A stretch of DNA of 64,000 nucleotides, from contig NC_134150.1 in assembly GCF_033958435.1 (NCBI RefSeq), forward strand, positions 39,861,501 through 39,925,500, read 5' to 3'. Under the pieces are notes generated by a model. The model worked only from the letters and a program-made list of their open reading frames with translations. It was not told the origin of the DNA and did no database searches. This document shows, piece after piece, positions 22,576 through 35,727 of this stretch. Both the position numbers and the translations under genes were made by a program. The first letter of the stretch is position 1; the number at the start of each line of letters is the position of its first letter. Source of the stretch: Carettochelys insculpta (lineage: Eukaryota > Chordata > Testudines > Carettochelyidae).

Positions 22576-23544
22576 CAGATCTGCTTTCCCATTGCGCTTC
22601 CAGTCCCTCACAATGATGCCAGCCTCAAGGTCTCCTGTGTTCCTCCCTGGCTCTCCTCTGTGCAGCTCTGCATTGAGCCACTAGCTTCCAGTGTCCTCAA
22701 CCGGTCCTTGGTCAAATCCTCTGAAAGCAACTCTCCCCTCCAATGTGACTCACTCCCCTAACCCACAGAGACAAACGTAATGTTTTTGTCTTAACTCCCT
22801 CTCCTGAGTCATCCAGGACGTCTGATCTTCTCTACGTTCATTGGGACCAAAGACTGGTGCTGTCTGTATAGCAGTAGTACCAAGCAGACCCCCAGTTTTG
22901 GTGCAAGACCCTGTTGTGTTTGGCACTATGTAAACCTACTTTTATTTGTGTCCCTTGGTGCCCAAGTCCACTACATGAGACCGTGACCTCGTCCAGTAGG
23001 TGCGTGGGTTATACCAACTCCAGCACCTGACAAATGTTGTGCATCTGACAGCTGGCAAGACTTTACTCTCAGAAAATGCTCAGGGTTACTGTGATACCTG
23101 TATTTATGCCATCACTGCTGCGCATTGCCCTGTACTGCACCCCCCTGAGCTGTCACACCAGGTCAGCAAATTCTGAATCTTATTACAGGCTGATGTTTAC
23201 AGAGCTGGGATATATTTCACGTCACGCTTGCTTAGGAAATCCACAGATGGCGGCAGCTTTTCTTCATTCTGAGATGCAATTTCCTCTCCAGCAGTGTATC
23301 AGATAGACACATGGATGCATCAGATCAAGCATTGGCCTTTGGGAGAAATTTCATCACTGCTAAAGAGCTGGCCGGCGTTCTTCTGGCGCTCTGTGCTCTC
23401 AGGAACAAAGAAACTGGGATCTTGATGTTCTTATGCCGGCGAAGCAATTGATTAGTCACTCAGGCCTTGTTAGAACTGATATAAGAGCTCCAACCCGTAT
23501 CCAACACTGGATATGTTTGAATAAAACACAAGTTTTACAGGGGT

Positions 23545-23640
23545 AACTGGGTGAAATTCTGTGTCCTGTAATACAGAGGAGGTCAGATTAGATGGTGCTT
23601 TCTGGCCTTAGATCCCATGGCTTTCTGAATAGTAGTCTCC
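23545..23640 (+). mobile_element. CR1-like LINE 3' terminus
   Basis: It has gtaactgggtgaaattctgtg, gaggtcagattagatggt and tttctggcctta in the order of the CR1-type 3' end. Confidence 0.6.
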
Positions 23641-24274
23641 TTCCTTGGTCTTTCTTCACTTGGTTTCTTTTCAAACGCTCTCTGCTCCCAAAGTTTGCCT
23701 TTCAGGGTCATTTACTCTTGGTTGGTTTTATTCCAGTATCTTCTCTTTAGACTTTATTAGCATCTAATGGGAGAAATACTCCTCTGGCTACGTTGTCTTC
23801 TGCTGGCAGATGGGAGGCAGCCAGAAATTTTGAATGCATGAAGGTTCAGAACAGTGGAAGTTTTAATACTAGCTCTCGCTAGGCTGGGGAATGTGAATTA
23901 AACAGACGTAATATGCCCTTTTGGACAGAGGATTCCCCACGTCAGCTGTTCTGTTGAAATTTGGTTCTCCTCCCAGGGTCCATGTGCTGTTCTTTGTCCC
24001 AGCTGTTTTTTGTCTGTAAAATGGAGGAAGGTGCAATTGTATAGCACCTGGTGCAACCCTGGCAGTGGGGTCATTGGTGGCAGAGACTGAACTTCCTGCT
24101 AGCTTTAGCAACGGTTTGTGCAGGGAGGGCGGGAGGCCCGCTGCTGTATGGGGGAGATGGCACTGCATCTGCTTGTGCGGTTGCAAATCACACACTTACT
24201 GGGTGTGGGTCACTGTCCCATGCCGTGGCACTTGGACCCCTTACAAAGAGAAAGGCGGAGTCTCCTCTACAGCC

Positions 24275-24385
24275 TTAGCTGAGAGCCAGTTGGATTTTAG
24301 CTCAAGCTATAGAGGCTCCTGCACTAAGTACTGGAGGTCCCACGTTCAGTTCCACCTGTCGGCAGTTACATAGTCCCTATGCTGG
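24275..24385 (+). repeat. tRNA-derived SINE fragment
   Basis: It has an A-box-like TTAGCTCAAGCTATAGAGG and a B-box-like GGTCCCACGTTCAGTTCC about 40 bases later. No functional tRNA fold was confirmed. Confidence 0.5.
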
Positions 24386-24695
24386 GGAAAGCCGAATGCA
24401 CAGGTCTTTTCCTATACCCCCTACACTGGCTTTGCAGTTAATGTGCTCTGATAAGCCTCTTGGGGGAACCAGGTGTCATCTCATTTCCCAGCTATGTTCA
24501 GCTGAAGGGAATACAAAGGCCTGGCTGCTAGTCGCTGATTACATATGGACGGGAACCTAGACTTGGGCTCGTGAACTGGATGAACAGCACAATGGACAGC
24601 TCCAGCAGCTTGATCTTCTTTGGCACCCGGGATGTGGTGGTGCCAGATACGACCTGTGTCTGTGGTTAGCTGAGCACATTAAGGTTCTACTAACT

Positions 24696-25079
24696 CAGCA
24701 ATGGGCAACCTAGGCTAGTGAGTGGCCTGCACGAGTGGCCCTCCATTTCCGTGGGTCACAAGACTCTCGTCACCAAGACGATCTCGCAGAATAGGGTAGT
24801 TTCACTGATGGCGCTTGTGTCCCTGGAATTTGCAGGGCGTGCCGATGTAACCAGAGCAGTGCTTGGATTCGATGCAGCGGGAGTTCATGGCTCTCAGTCA
24901 ACGTGCCGCGCAATCAGCACGCCCCTCACTTCAGGCATGTCACCTTAGTAACGCCTGGAGAGAAAAAGCTATGTGGCTGGAAACCAACAGAATCTGGCAA
25001 CCCCGTGTGGGGGCAAGGGGAAATAAAACCTCATGGGCCACACACAGAGCCCCAGTGGGCTGCAGCTTGCTCACCACTG
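24696..25079. mobile_element. hAT-type non-autonomous element
   Basis: The ends CAGCAATGGGC and GCTCACCACTG are inverted hAT-style. The flanking octamers (24688-24695, 25080-25087) agree at only 5 of 8 positions. Confidence 0.5.
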
Positions 25080-25239
25080 AGCTGACTTCTCTCTCTTGGT
25101 TTAAAAGGCAAACATGTAGTCAGACTCTGCTCAGTTAATGCAAATAAGACTCTCTGAGACCTGAAAGCCAACATCAGCATGTTTCAAAATATAGCGTTCT
25201 TCTTGCAATGATTTTAAGCAGCCTGGCGTTCCCTTAGAG

Positions 25240-25565
25240 CAGGGGTCCGCAGCCCCCGTTACCGGTGCCAAGACTGGCATGCGAGCTGATGTTCATCGGC
25301 ATTTGAGGCAGGAGCTCAAGCCTTCTCCTCCCACACGCATCTGGGATCTTCCTCAAAGCCAGACCACCTGTGGATTAACAAAACCAGCTAATGCCACCAA
25401 CCACCACCTAAATGGTAAAGCTCTGCATCTTCAGTGATTTATGAATAAAGCTGTTGTAAGTAGGACTATTAGTGACTTTAAAAAGCATTGCTGGGACTCA
25501 GACCATACAGAGGGGTCAAAAGGTCAAATTTTGGCCCTCCACCTGGGAAGGATTGTTGACCCCTG
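25240..25565. mobile_element. hAT non-autonomous element with exact 8-bp duplication
   Basis: The ends are CAGGGGTCCGCA and TTGACCCCTG. The octamer CCTTAGAG directly flanks both sides (25232-25239 and 25566-25573) without a mismatch. The interior shares 'gtaagtaggactattagtga' with 34392-34413. Confidence 0.9.
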
Positions 25566-25804
25566 CCTTAGAGCATTGTGCCAGTTCAGGAGTACCAGGG
25601 AGTGCTATTTTCTAGCAAATGAATGCAGCCAGTTCCTTTCCATTGTCCAAGCTGAGGGGCAAAAAGTAAACAGCATCAAAGATGAAGTCATTCCCCTTCG
25701 TTTTTGGAGGATAACTGGGGTGATATTCCCCACGGTGAAGGCAGCATTTTTGAAAAAAAAATAACGTGGTTAAGACAGCAAGCATCCCTTTAAACTAGAA
25801 AGTA

Positions 25805-25920
25805 AAGTGGATATCTGCAAATCTGCAGGGTTCTAGACACAAAGTTTGTCTCCGCGTCCAAATCCACAAAAATAAGCCAGAGATATCTGCACATTTGCCA
25901 GGCTCTACGGATCTGAGATG
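25805..25920. repeat. Diverged copy of the 7.6-kb short TIR repeat
   Basis: It shares the atctgcaaatctgcagggtt and ccaggctctac ends with the 7595-7793 repeat. The copy is partial. Confidence 0.4.
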
Positions 25921-26936
25921 CAGCCTGGGCAGATGCTTAAAGGCAGTGAGTCAGCATGGAACTACAAAGTGGCAGACAGAGGGAGTGAGCCAGTGGCTGG
26001 CACCAAAGAGTATAGCACTTAAGTCAGCGTAGCTAAGATCAGGGGCTAAGTCAGGAGCTAAGATTCCTTGAAGCTGCGCCATCCGTCTGCGTAGATTTGA
26101 AAAAAAAAAGGGGGGGGGGGCGGAGTTTCAGAAAGTTGTTCAACTTAGTTATAACTCAATTGGGTTACAGCAGCTCAGGCTGACCTGCGCAGGACAGGAC
26201 ACACAATATTAAGGGGTTAACTTCCATGTTTCAACTGTTTAGTCTTCAGAGAGAAGGAAACGGAGTCACCCTGCCAAGGTTGTAGAGTGCATGGACATCA
26301 GGTAACACACGAGAAAGCCAAAGGAAATCCCATGTAACAAGTGTTGGCAGCAAAGGTGGATTTCCAGGAAGGACCAACACCCATTGCAGGGCTCTCAGAG
26401 AATGAAAATAAAACAATTCCCGACATGATCGTCACACCTCCTTAACAAGAGCCTTTGCACTTGGCTTGCTCACAAGAGGCCAGCACCAGGCTTAAGCTCA
26501 ATTTACCATTGACACCCTTAATTTTAAATGGTGAACGAGCCTCTTGCTAGCTCTTAGCACAGGACAGATTTAAATAGGAATGAAATTGAGGTGATTTTTT
26601 CCTGGAGCCCTTGGGTAAGTGGTATAGTCCATCTAGAATTGGGTTACAGGTTTTAGGTCTAGCAGTGCACACAGCCAACCCAGGCATTTGCAAGCAGAAG
26701 ATAACACTGGGTGTAAGACCCTGTTTGCAACTGGTGGACCCACAGAGAGCAATCTATACCTCCCAGTGACTTGCATGTGGTGTTTTCCTAACAATTCACC
26801 TAAGGATGCCTCTCCCTGCTATGCATTTCTTCCAGTCCCTGACAGAGCCAAAGCCAACAGGTGACCCTTGTTAACACAGATGTTAACAGTGACAGCAGAC
26901 CATTGGTGAGGCCCTGAATTGTGTGTGTAATGCTAT

Positions 26937-27240
26937 CTAAGGTGTGGTCTACACTAGGAAAACAAGTCGATTTCAGATATACAGTTCTAGCTACAGCAAC
27001 TGCATCATGAGAATTGACTTATCTGCAATTGACTTACCTGGCTGTCCTCACTGAGGAAGGTCGACGGGAGAGTTTCTCCCGTCAACCTCCCTTACTCCTC
27101 ACGACAGCAAAGAATATGGGGTCAACTGCTGACTCTTGATAGGTCGATTTTGCACATCCCTATCAGACACATGAAATCAAAACCCAAGAAGATCGACCCT
27201 GAATGGGTCAATCGTCCAGATAGTGTAGACGTGGTGTAAG
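26937..27240. mobile_element. TIR element (GTCTACACTA ends)
   Basis: GTCTACACTA near the left end (26947-26956) and its complement TAGTGTAGAC near the right end (27221-27230) are inverted. The interior is rich in tcgac/gtcga motifs. It is probably a non-autonomous DNA element related to 53593-53903. Confidence 0.55.
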
Positions 27241-27370
27241 GTGGAAAGGGTCAGGACTCCTGGGTTCCCTTTCCAGCTCTGCCAACAACTCTGGGTTTTT
27301 GGGACATATCCCTTAATCTCTGTGCTGCATTTTAACTGTCTGTAAAATGGGGATAAAGGCTCAACTACTC
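27240..27370 (+). repeat. MIR-like SINE fragment
   Basis: gactcctgggttccctttcc, ttgggacatatcccttaatc and gtctgtaaaatggggataa follow the MIR core order on this strand. Confidence 0.6.
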
Positions 27371-27779
27371 AACAGAAATTATGATTCGCCCATAGCCTGG
27401 ACCTTCATGCCCAAGTCAGGATGGGCGTGCACTAACTCCCTCTGCATTGTGGGTTGCTTTTCAAGATGCAAGACAACACTTCCATACCTCGCTGGGAGCC
27501 CCATTCAGCTTAGCACAGCAATTTAAGATGCTCAGATAAAGCTGCTGCAGTAGTGCAGAGAATATTACTCTCAAGAGCTCTTGTGTGACAGTGGAAATAC
27601 AAAAAGCAGAACAGGGCATCATATGCTTCACTCTTCAGACACACTTGCTGCACTATATAGGTAGGTGCAATGCAGCGAGCTTGTGAAAGGTTAGTGGGTA
27701 GATTAACGTGACCCAGCTGCAGGATTGTCAAACCCGGATACAGATAAGGGAGAAAACTGCTCCTGTTTCATCACAATTA

Positions 27780-27995
27780 GCATGTGTGTGTTAACTGGAG
27801 GCTTTTGCTCTCCAGCTGCATTTATTCAAAAGGCCACCTGACCCCGCCCACCAATGTCACTTCTTATCACTAGAATTATAAACTTGAGTCATCCCTTCTG
27901 CGCGGGTATAATTTGCATAATTATGACATTGGAACCCACACTCACATCTGCGTGCTCCATGGAGACCAACTTCCAGCCCTGAAGTCAGAGGCTAT
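27780..27995. promoter_or_regulatory. Candidate enhancer patch (POU octamer, AP-1 site)
   Basis: A repeat-free A+T-rich stretch with ATTTGCAT followed by AATTA (octamer 27911-27918), TGAGTCA (27885-27891) and a CAGCTG E-box near 27815. Motif co-occurrence only; no evidence of activity. Confidence 0.25.
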
Positions 27996-28379
27996 TAAAA
28001 GCTGTAATTAAAATGAAACAACCTTTTGCTGCTTTCTTTGCGTGTACAAAACTGCCACAATAGCAGCCTGCACCCATACGCTTGCCAACCACTGATGCGG
28101 CCAGCTGGCAACCTCCTGGCACATGAATATTCTTTCAGATATCTGCAGCGCGCCTTGTTTGCACGTTTGAGAAGAGAAACACCAGCTTCTCCAACTTAGA
28201 GTGGCTAGCAAGTCAGTGCTCAATATCAGGGGTGCCAGTCTTATCTGCAAAAATTTGTCTCTCGTCACAGCAACTCCTGCAACCGTGTAAGCAATCGTAG
28301 ATGTGCAAGCAAAGAAAGCACAGTGCCGAATCATGCCGAGCCTCCTCTGCCCCGGCAGAACTTTGAATCATTCTGTCGC

Positions 28380-28600
28380 AAGGGTTTTAGCACTGGCTGG
28401 AGACACCCGTCTAAGCACTGGAATGGCACAGCTGTGTCCTCCCCGGGGTTCTAACATCAGCTCTGCCGCCACTGAGGCGCCATCTCCCTGTGCCTCAGTT
28501 TCCGATGTGCAAATGGGAACATACTTTAGGAGAGGGTGAGGATGAGAATGAGAATGCAATATACTTGTTAAATGTTATCCTGCCACAGTGCCAGGCTTTC
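28380..28600 (+). repeat. MIR-like SINE fragment
   Basis: ccctgtgcctcagtttccgatgtgcaaatgggaa (in pieces) and a following gagaatgagaatgcaata fit a MIR-type core on the plus strand. It is diverged. Confidence 0.5.
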
Positions 28601-29089
28601 AAGTAGAGAGATCAGTACAGAAGGGACAGAAACCAGCCCCCCCGCCATTTACATAAAACACCCTCTACGCTGGGCACAGATTATCCATACTCGTGGTGCT
28701 CCTTACAGAAGTTCCTCCCTCACACCTTCCCTTCCTACTGGAACCGTCAGTGACATCCCACTTCTAGCATCGCAGCAGTTCCCTCAGAAACGGACCACAA
28801 CGTCACAGGACTCTTGGCTGGAACAGGCAGGAGAAGACAAACAGTTTAAGGCCCAATTCTACACCAAACTCAGGTGGATCCTGCTATGTTCCTTGAGGGT
28901 GTGAAAGGTTTCACACTTGAGCACCACACTGAGGTCCCCCTAACAACTGGCTGCGAGAAGGCTGGGTCAATGGAGTCCTTAGCTACTGGCTCTCGGAAAG
29001 GCAGATTACCCCTCTGTCACGGTAGGAACCACGTGCGCTGCAGAGGCAGGGCTGCGGCCTAGACAGACCCGTAAAACGAAGAGCCAAAC

Positions 29090-29720
29090 AAAGGAGGAGC
29101 AGGCTGTGGGTGGGTGGTCTAAGAGCAGGCTGGGGGGTAGGGGTCTGGGTGGTTGGAAGAGTGCAGGAAGGTTTGGGGTGCTGGGTCTGGAAGGGAGGAG
29201 TACATGGGGGTGAGGAAGCAGGGGGGCAGGAGCAAGGTGTGGGGGAGAGTTGAGGAAAGGGATGAGGTTGGAGGTCTGGGAAGAAGGGGGCCACAGGAAT
29301 GGCTGGGGGCATGGGGTGTGGGCAATAGGGGTGCAGCTTACCTAGACATCTCCCCTGCATGCATATGGCTTTGTGCCCTCTCCTCACTGCTCCAAGGCCC
29401 TGCTCTCTGCTGCTCTCATTGGCTGAAATGCCAGCCAATCAGAGTAGTGGAATGACGCCTCTGGGAAGCGCTACAGCTGCCACCGCCACTACCACTCCCA
29501 CTCCCCTTTCCTTCGCTGGGGGAACAGCAGTGAGCAGCAGCAGCGCCCCATGGTGCGTCTTCCTGGCCCCTCCCGCCCGAGCCTGTGGGCTGGACCCAGC
29601 TTGTCTGATCCAGCCCACAAGGCTTGGGGCGCCACACCCTCCATATGCCAGATGCTGAAGAGGGGAGCCCCAAACCTCAAGGCCCGGACCCAGACCATGG
29701 GCTGCGGGTTCCCCAGCCCA
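29090..29720. repeat. GC-rich composite with G-rich strand, probably repeat-derived
   Basis: 29100-29335 is very G-rich on the plus strand with degenerate ~45-bp periodicity. 29400-29720 contains an inverted CCAAT pair (29418-29425 with 29432-29439) and a palindromic ctgtgggctgga / tccagcccacaag pair. I suspect a worn transposon; it is not a CpG-dense promoter. Confidence 0.4.
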
Positions 29721-31129
29721 GCCTAAATGGCTGCTGCATAATCAATTTACCATCTCCCGAGCTGCATTAGAAATATCCTGCCCCACTCCTCCAGTCTCCC
29801 ATCAACCCCCTTTCTCTTTTCCTGCAGTACAGCCTCACTGTAAGTAATTGCACCCCTTAGGGAAAAGGGAGGAACAAACAAGCAGAGCCTTAGGACGTGG
29901 AGAGGAAAGAGCCAGTCATGACAATGACCTGCCATCATTTACTTCTGACAAGTAAAACTCTCGAAAGGAAATAAATATTCGGTCCTGGCCGGTCCCAGGG
30001 CCTGGCGTCATTGAAAAGCTTTATTGCGGCAATGATCTGTATCCTCATCTGAAGAGATGGAGTTTAAGGTTGTGGTCAGGCTAAACACCAGGGAACAAAT
30101 TCTGCTTGTACAGCAGCCTACATCTGGAGTAATTCTGTTGGCTCCTGCAGGCTTACGCTGGTTTGAGCACACAGAATTTGGCCCAATGCACCAATAACCT
30201 TGTCAATGTCACCAACAGCCCTCAATCATTAAATTGGCAAGGCTTCATACACTAGCTTAGTTGTCCGTATTAGGGCTGTTTGCTGGCTCTCGCCTCCCTT
30301 TGGGCAATGAAATGCAACAGGAATACGATCAGTTCCAGTCTGGTTTTCAGTGTATTTCCCACTATGCTTGGGGTGCAGACAGAAGAGTAGAGGCGGGTAA
30401 GATAAGGCCTGTGGACCACCCCACGGACAGTGCTCTGGCACACAGCAGGAAGCTGCTTCAAGCAGTGTGGGGCTGCCTCACGCTGTTGTAAGCAGCTTCC
30501 TGCTCTGTGTAGCTCTCTGCTCTAGCCTCCCAGGAGAGAGTAGGTGGAGGAGTCATGCACCCGCCCCACCGCCAGCTCCAGCAAAAAAAACCTCTCAGCT
30601 CCCATTGGATGGTTTCTGGCCAATAGGAGCTCAAAGATTTTGCTGGGGACAGGAGCAGTGCAGGAAGCCTCCCCTCCCCTTGATGTCGGGAACAGAAAGC
30701 CACATGGAGCAGGCTGGACTGATCCGGGGCTGCACCCGAGAGATCGTTTACTGACTTTAGGACATTTTTGCTTCCATGGGAGTTACAAAATCGACTAGGA
30801 AGGTTTCATAAAACCCTCCCTCAAAACTTTGGGGCTGAACTGAACCTGAAGGCAACCGTTTAAAAAAAATCCCTACGTAATACACATATAAGACGCCGGA
30901 CAATTTTTCAAAACAGTGTGGAAAAATAACAGAACCTGTCACTGTTTCATAGCTGTGCCAGCATGTCTGCAGGACAATGCTATTCTGATGATCCTTCCCA
31001 GGCCTGGGAAGTACTGGGAGATACTCGTAGTCCAGCTAGCCATTCGAATGTACAAGAAAAAGTGGCTGTAACAGCAAGAAGAATTCCTGGCTCTTGCCTA
31101 GCACCATCCAGGAGTAGATCTCAATACAC

Positions 31130-31205
31130 TTAACAAGTGAAGTCAGTATGGTTATCCCTATTTTACAGATGGGGAAACTAAGGCACAGGTGGACTAACTA
31201 CTATA
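31130..31205 (-). repeat. MIR-like SINE fragment
   Basis: It contains attttacagatggggaaac and taaggcacaggtgg, the inverted MIR core. Confidence 0.6.
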
Positions 31206-34200
31206 GTTAGTAATCTAAATGCTACTCATTTTCTTGTTAAGTGTGATCTGCTTCTTGTCTTACCTTCCAACTGCAAGCATCCTTTCCATTATGTCAGTAC
31301 AAGACAGCAGATGCCAGTTACATATTTAAAAAAAAATTAATCTGTTAAAGAGACCAGCTCTTCAAGAGCACCTTTTCCACTGCGCTGCAAATTCTCCCTT
31401 TAATTCTGACCAGCAACACACATTTCTCAGCACCTAAAGGAGATATTGGATTAAGTCAGATATCTTGGGGGCGGGGGCAGAGACAGGAGCCCAGATTGAT
31501 CTTGCTAAACTCTCTGATGACCCAGTTTGCTTTAAGAGCTATGGACCCGTAAATGACAATATTTTTGAACAAGCTTTTAACATGCTAGAGCTCTCAGAAG
31601 CAAGCTCAGGCAGTGCCTAATTTAAACAGCTGCCTCCAGCCTGTTAGTGAGTTACCAGGATATGAATCCAAGAAGCTGATCAGCAACGCTGGAAGTCTGT
31701 CACTGAAGCACAAGATTGCCAATGCCTGGGGGTAAAATTTCAGATCATGAGTTTCCTCACACCAGCAGGTGGCCTATGGGTGCACAAAGGGGCCTCAGCC
31801 AGGCAGGGGTGAGGGGGAGGAGAAGAGAGAATCCACAGTTTAAAGCTCCCCACTGCACCAATGAGGACTGACTGGAGCACAGCCCAGCCAGCTGCATTAG
31901 TACAATGAACAGATTTTAATGGGCTGTTTTGCAAGGGGGATCCCCAGTGGAAAGAGCATAGAGAGGGGAACAAAAAAATCCATTGCAAACACAATTCATA
32001 CGGCTCTGCAAAGACTGAGCCTCCCAGGTAGAAGCAGAGAACTCTGCAGTTCCAGGGGGGTCCCCCCATGTGGCAGGCTCTACAGCAGAGGCTGTCCCAG
32101 CTTTGGCATTCAGTCACGTCCCTTCCTTACCGTTGACCTGCGGTGAATAGCCTCACAGCACCTTTGTTCCCTGTGCTGTTCTGCTTGTGCAGTGGTGGCT
32201 TATCAATGGTCAGAGGAGCTTTTATCCAACTTCACAGGAGCGGGTGGGGGTGGGGGGAGCAGAACACCATCAATAATCTGCAGAAAGCCTGAATGAACAC
32301 CTCTCAGGAGCTCACATGCACCTACTCCCCCCATCCCAAAAGGCTGCCCAGCACACCAGACGCTCATCGCGCTGGCAGCTCAAAGGAGGAGGAAGGTTGT
32401 GGGGTAGACGGCGGGTGCGGGAGGACACATGGTGCAATTCGGACAGGTTCGCACCAGCAGGTTTCTGTTCCCATGCACAGCACTCCCCAGAGAGCAGAGC
32501 AACTCCACTCCCAGCAGCCAACCTCAGCCAGAGCGCACCGCGGAGGGAGCTGGGGCATTGCCTCTGCAAAACTAACAAGCTTATCTGATCAGAATCGGCA
32601 GCCCAGCCGTTTCCCACTTCCACTCAGGCGCCTGAGCACCAAAGCACTGTCCTGCACGCTGGGTTTAGGCGCTGTACTGATAAGCTGCACATCAACCCCC
32701 AGCCGAGAGAGGTCTGCTAGGAAGCAGGCGTTTCATGCATCCAGAAGTTTAGCAAAGTTAAAATCGCCCGCCCCCGGTTATCTCATATGAAAGCAATTAC
32801 TGCAGCTATCGCGGGTCATAAATTACCTGCTCTGCCACCCAGCTGGTGATGCGTGTCAGGAAAAGGAGCAGGAGGCACTGGCGAGAAACAGCCAACTCCA
32901 AGCAGCTGTTGGGTTGCTCTCTCCTCCTCTCTCAACAACAAGGGGAGGGGGGATGCTCAGCACAGTGCGCAAGGCAGCTCAGCACGCAACACTCGGTAGC
33001 CTCCGGAGCTGACTGTATGTGAATCCTTGTGCGTGCGTCCCCAAATCAGCCACACGCGCACTGTTCATCAGTAGAGGCTCCCGTTAATCTCCCCACCCCA
33101 GCCTTTCAAATAAGCAGTTGGCACACAAGCTATTCACTGACTCAGCTAATAAGTCCCCTCTTGCACTTAAAGGTCAAAACACCAAGGGATTTTATTTTAG
33201 AGCCCGACTTTCTGGGCAGAGCGCAAGGAGCACATCCCTGAGCTGTCAAAAGGCTTTGACATTTTAATTCCACAGCTAATCAGAGCAGGAAGTTGTTGGA
33301 CATCAAGGGGGTCTCTGAAAGCCCCCCCGCAAGGGGCTATGCGAACTGTACATCACTAACTGGCACATGGGGGGCTTCTTGCTCACTCTATGGTATTTTG
33401 CACCTTCCCATGGTGGGTGGGGGTGGAAAGATGGATTCAAGAGAGCCAGCGAGCAGGTGGGAGCCTGGCAAACAGGCAGACGCGGTTTGTCCGAAGTCTG
33501 AAATTTGTTCAGTTTTTGTTGTTTTCTTTCTTTGAAAACTCATCACATTTTCCAGCCTGCTGGAGAAAGAACTGGTGCAGAACAGCTACGCAGCAGGGGT
33601 AGCTCTGCCCTTTCTGCATCACCGACTGGGAAACGGCCCCAAGGAAGGAGAAAGCTGAAAATCACTGCACCGGGGCAAAGCCTGCATCTGACAGCAGTGA
33701 AACTGCAGCACCTAGAAGCCCGTTTCATTGCATTTATAAAGGAGCAGATACCAGGGAAGCTTTGCTGAAGAAGCAGAGATTTGCTCCACTACAGCAGCAA
33801 GCCCCTCCACTTCCCATTTCTTTTCTAACATCTTCCCTTACTTTCCAATGGTCTTCTTTGCGCTCTGTTCCCACAGGACACAACAGCAGCTCTTTGGAGT
33901 TTTGTGGTCACCAGCCAGCGATACGCACGGTTATTGAACTGACTTCGCGGATCTCAGCAGAAAGCTCCCAGCTACCACCTGCTCTTGTTTCAAGGGAGAA
34001 CGTCTTCTCTCACCATGGTATGAGGACTTTGTACCAATGAGAGCTGCTGCCACTAGAGGGCAACACAAACACCGCCAAAGTGAGGGCAGCCAATCACGTA
34101 GCGCTCGTAAGCTCCCTTGGCACTCCCAGAATCCTCTCCAGCTCGGTCCTCCTCAGGAGTAAAATCACACTAGCGATGACTGTGTTTAAGTTAGAACCCT

Positions 34201-34309
34201 CCTCCTCCCAGAGCAGACAGGGACTGATAACAGCACCTGTTCCTACACCCCAGTGCTGGCAGCTGAATCCCAACACAGCTGGGGCGTCTGTAACTCTTCC
34301 TTCCAGACC

Positions 34310-34445
34310 AAGGGTCAGCAACCTTTCCCATGCGGAGTGCCAAAGTTTCACGTTTTGACCTCTACGTCAGGTCCAAGTGCTGGTGATACTTTTGTAAGTA
34401 GGACTATTAGTGACTTTCAACAGCTTACAGGGGACACTGCCTCCA
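34310..34445 (+). mobile_element. hAT fragment, same family as 25240-25565
   Basis: It starts AAGGGTCAGCAACCTTTCCC, a typical hAT left end that has lost the first bases, and contains the shared gtaagtaggactattagtga. The right end is missing. Confidence 0.6.
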
Positions 34446-34764
34446 ACTCAGGTTTTTAAAAGGCAGCTCTTTGCTGAGCATGTTGTGGCCTGGAGGGTTG
34501 AGGATACCAATCCAGAGATATACATTTTTTCCAGCTCAAGATGCATTTTTAAAAAGAAACTTCATTCACGTGGAAGTGGACAGTCGTTCCAAGCAGAAAA
34601 CCAAATGCATCAATAACTTACTACTTTCCACTGGCTCAAAGGCTCATGATTAACATCAGTTGCAAAGGCCATTTTAAAAAATTTTCCAGACCCAAAGCTT
34701 GCATGTAACAAGGCCATGTAAGCAACCTTAGCTGAGCGACATCCCTTCCACCGCTCCATTTCAA

Positions 34765-34996
34765 CATATGGAGATATATCATACCTCATACAGATGGAAG
34801 GGACCTTGAGAGGTCAGAGTCCAGTCCCCTCAGCAGAACCAAGCACCGTCCCTGACAAATATATATATATTTTTAAAATTTATCTATTTGCCCCAGATCC
34901 TAAATGGCCTCCTCAAGGATTAAGCTCTCAGCCCTGGGTTTACAAGGCCAATGCTCAAACCGCTGAGTTATCCCTCCTCCACTGAGCTAGCCCTCC
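34765..34996 (-). mobile_element. Cry I-type tRNA SINE with CR1-like tail
   Basis: On the minus strand it reads a tRNA-like head (A box TAACTCAGCGGTTTGAGC, B box 'gggctgagagctt') then a CR1-type 3' tail (AGGTCCCTTCCATCTG). It contains an internal (TA)n at 34858-34870. Confidence 0.8.
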
Positions 34997-35727
34997 CACT
35001 TCGGTCACTGATCACTTGCTTTCAAGTCTTAACCCCCATTGTAAGATAGCTGATGCACACAGACCAGCTCACTGTTTAATCACAGTTCCGCTGTTGCAAA
35101 TCCCCAGCAATTTCAGTCGAGTGACTCCAGATTTACACCAGAGTCAGGCAGACCTGAGCCTGGCCCCATGCCAGACTTATTCATTCTGTGAATAGCTACT
35201 CGCGTTCACGGCACCGGACCAATACACTTCAACCCGTCTGTGTTCTCTGTCCATGACACCGCGCAGCCAGCTGGGAACAGAAGGAACAATAAGGGTATGT
35301 CCATCGCTCCCCTCCCCGATCCTGCTACTTTGACATCTCATCCCAAAAAGCATTAGTTTCTTCCACAGGAAATAAAGAGCCAACACCCCAGTCAACCTCC
35401 CGTGCCATGCCATACCTGCACAACCAGGCAAAGCACCAAGCTGACCATCACTACTGCAGCAAGCTTCGTTATTAGAGACGGAAGCAATTTCACGGTGATT
35501 CGCAGCAATATATTTGCAGCCCCAAGTTCCCCTCCCAAACCTCTCCCATGGTAAGTTTCACCTGGTGAGCAACAGGATAGAAAGCAAGATAGACTTTCCT
35601 GCCATTCACCAATCCATGGTGCATCTCAGTCTAATAGATTCTTCAACATCTGAGCGTCACCGCAGCAGCTTTAAACTCACTAGGGCAGGCGAGAGATTAT
35701 TTCTGGTTATTTTTTCTCCCCCAGCCT

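Noticed and set aside
28983..29438. 151-codon Pro-rich minus frame
   Set aside because: It is the complement of the G-rich tandem-like block; composition explains it.
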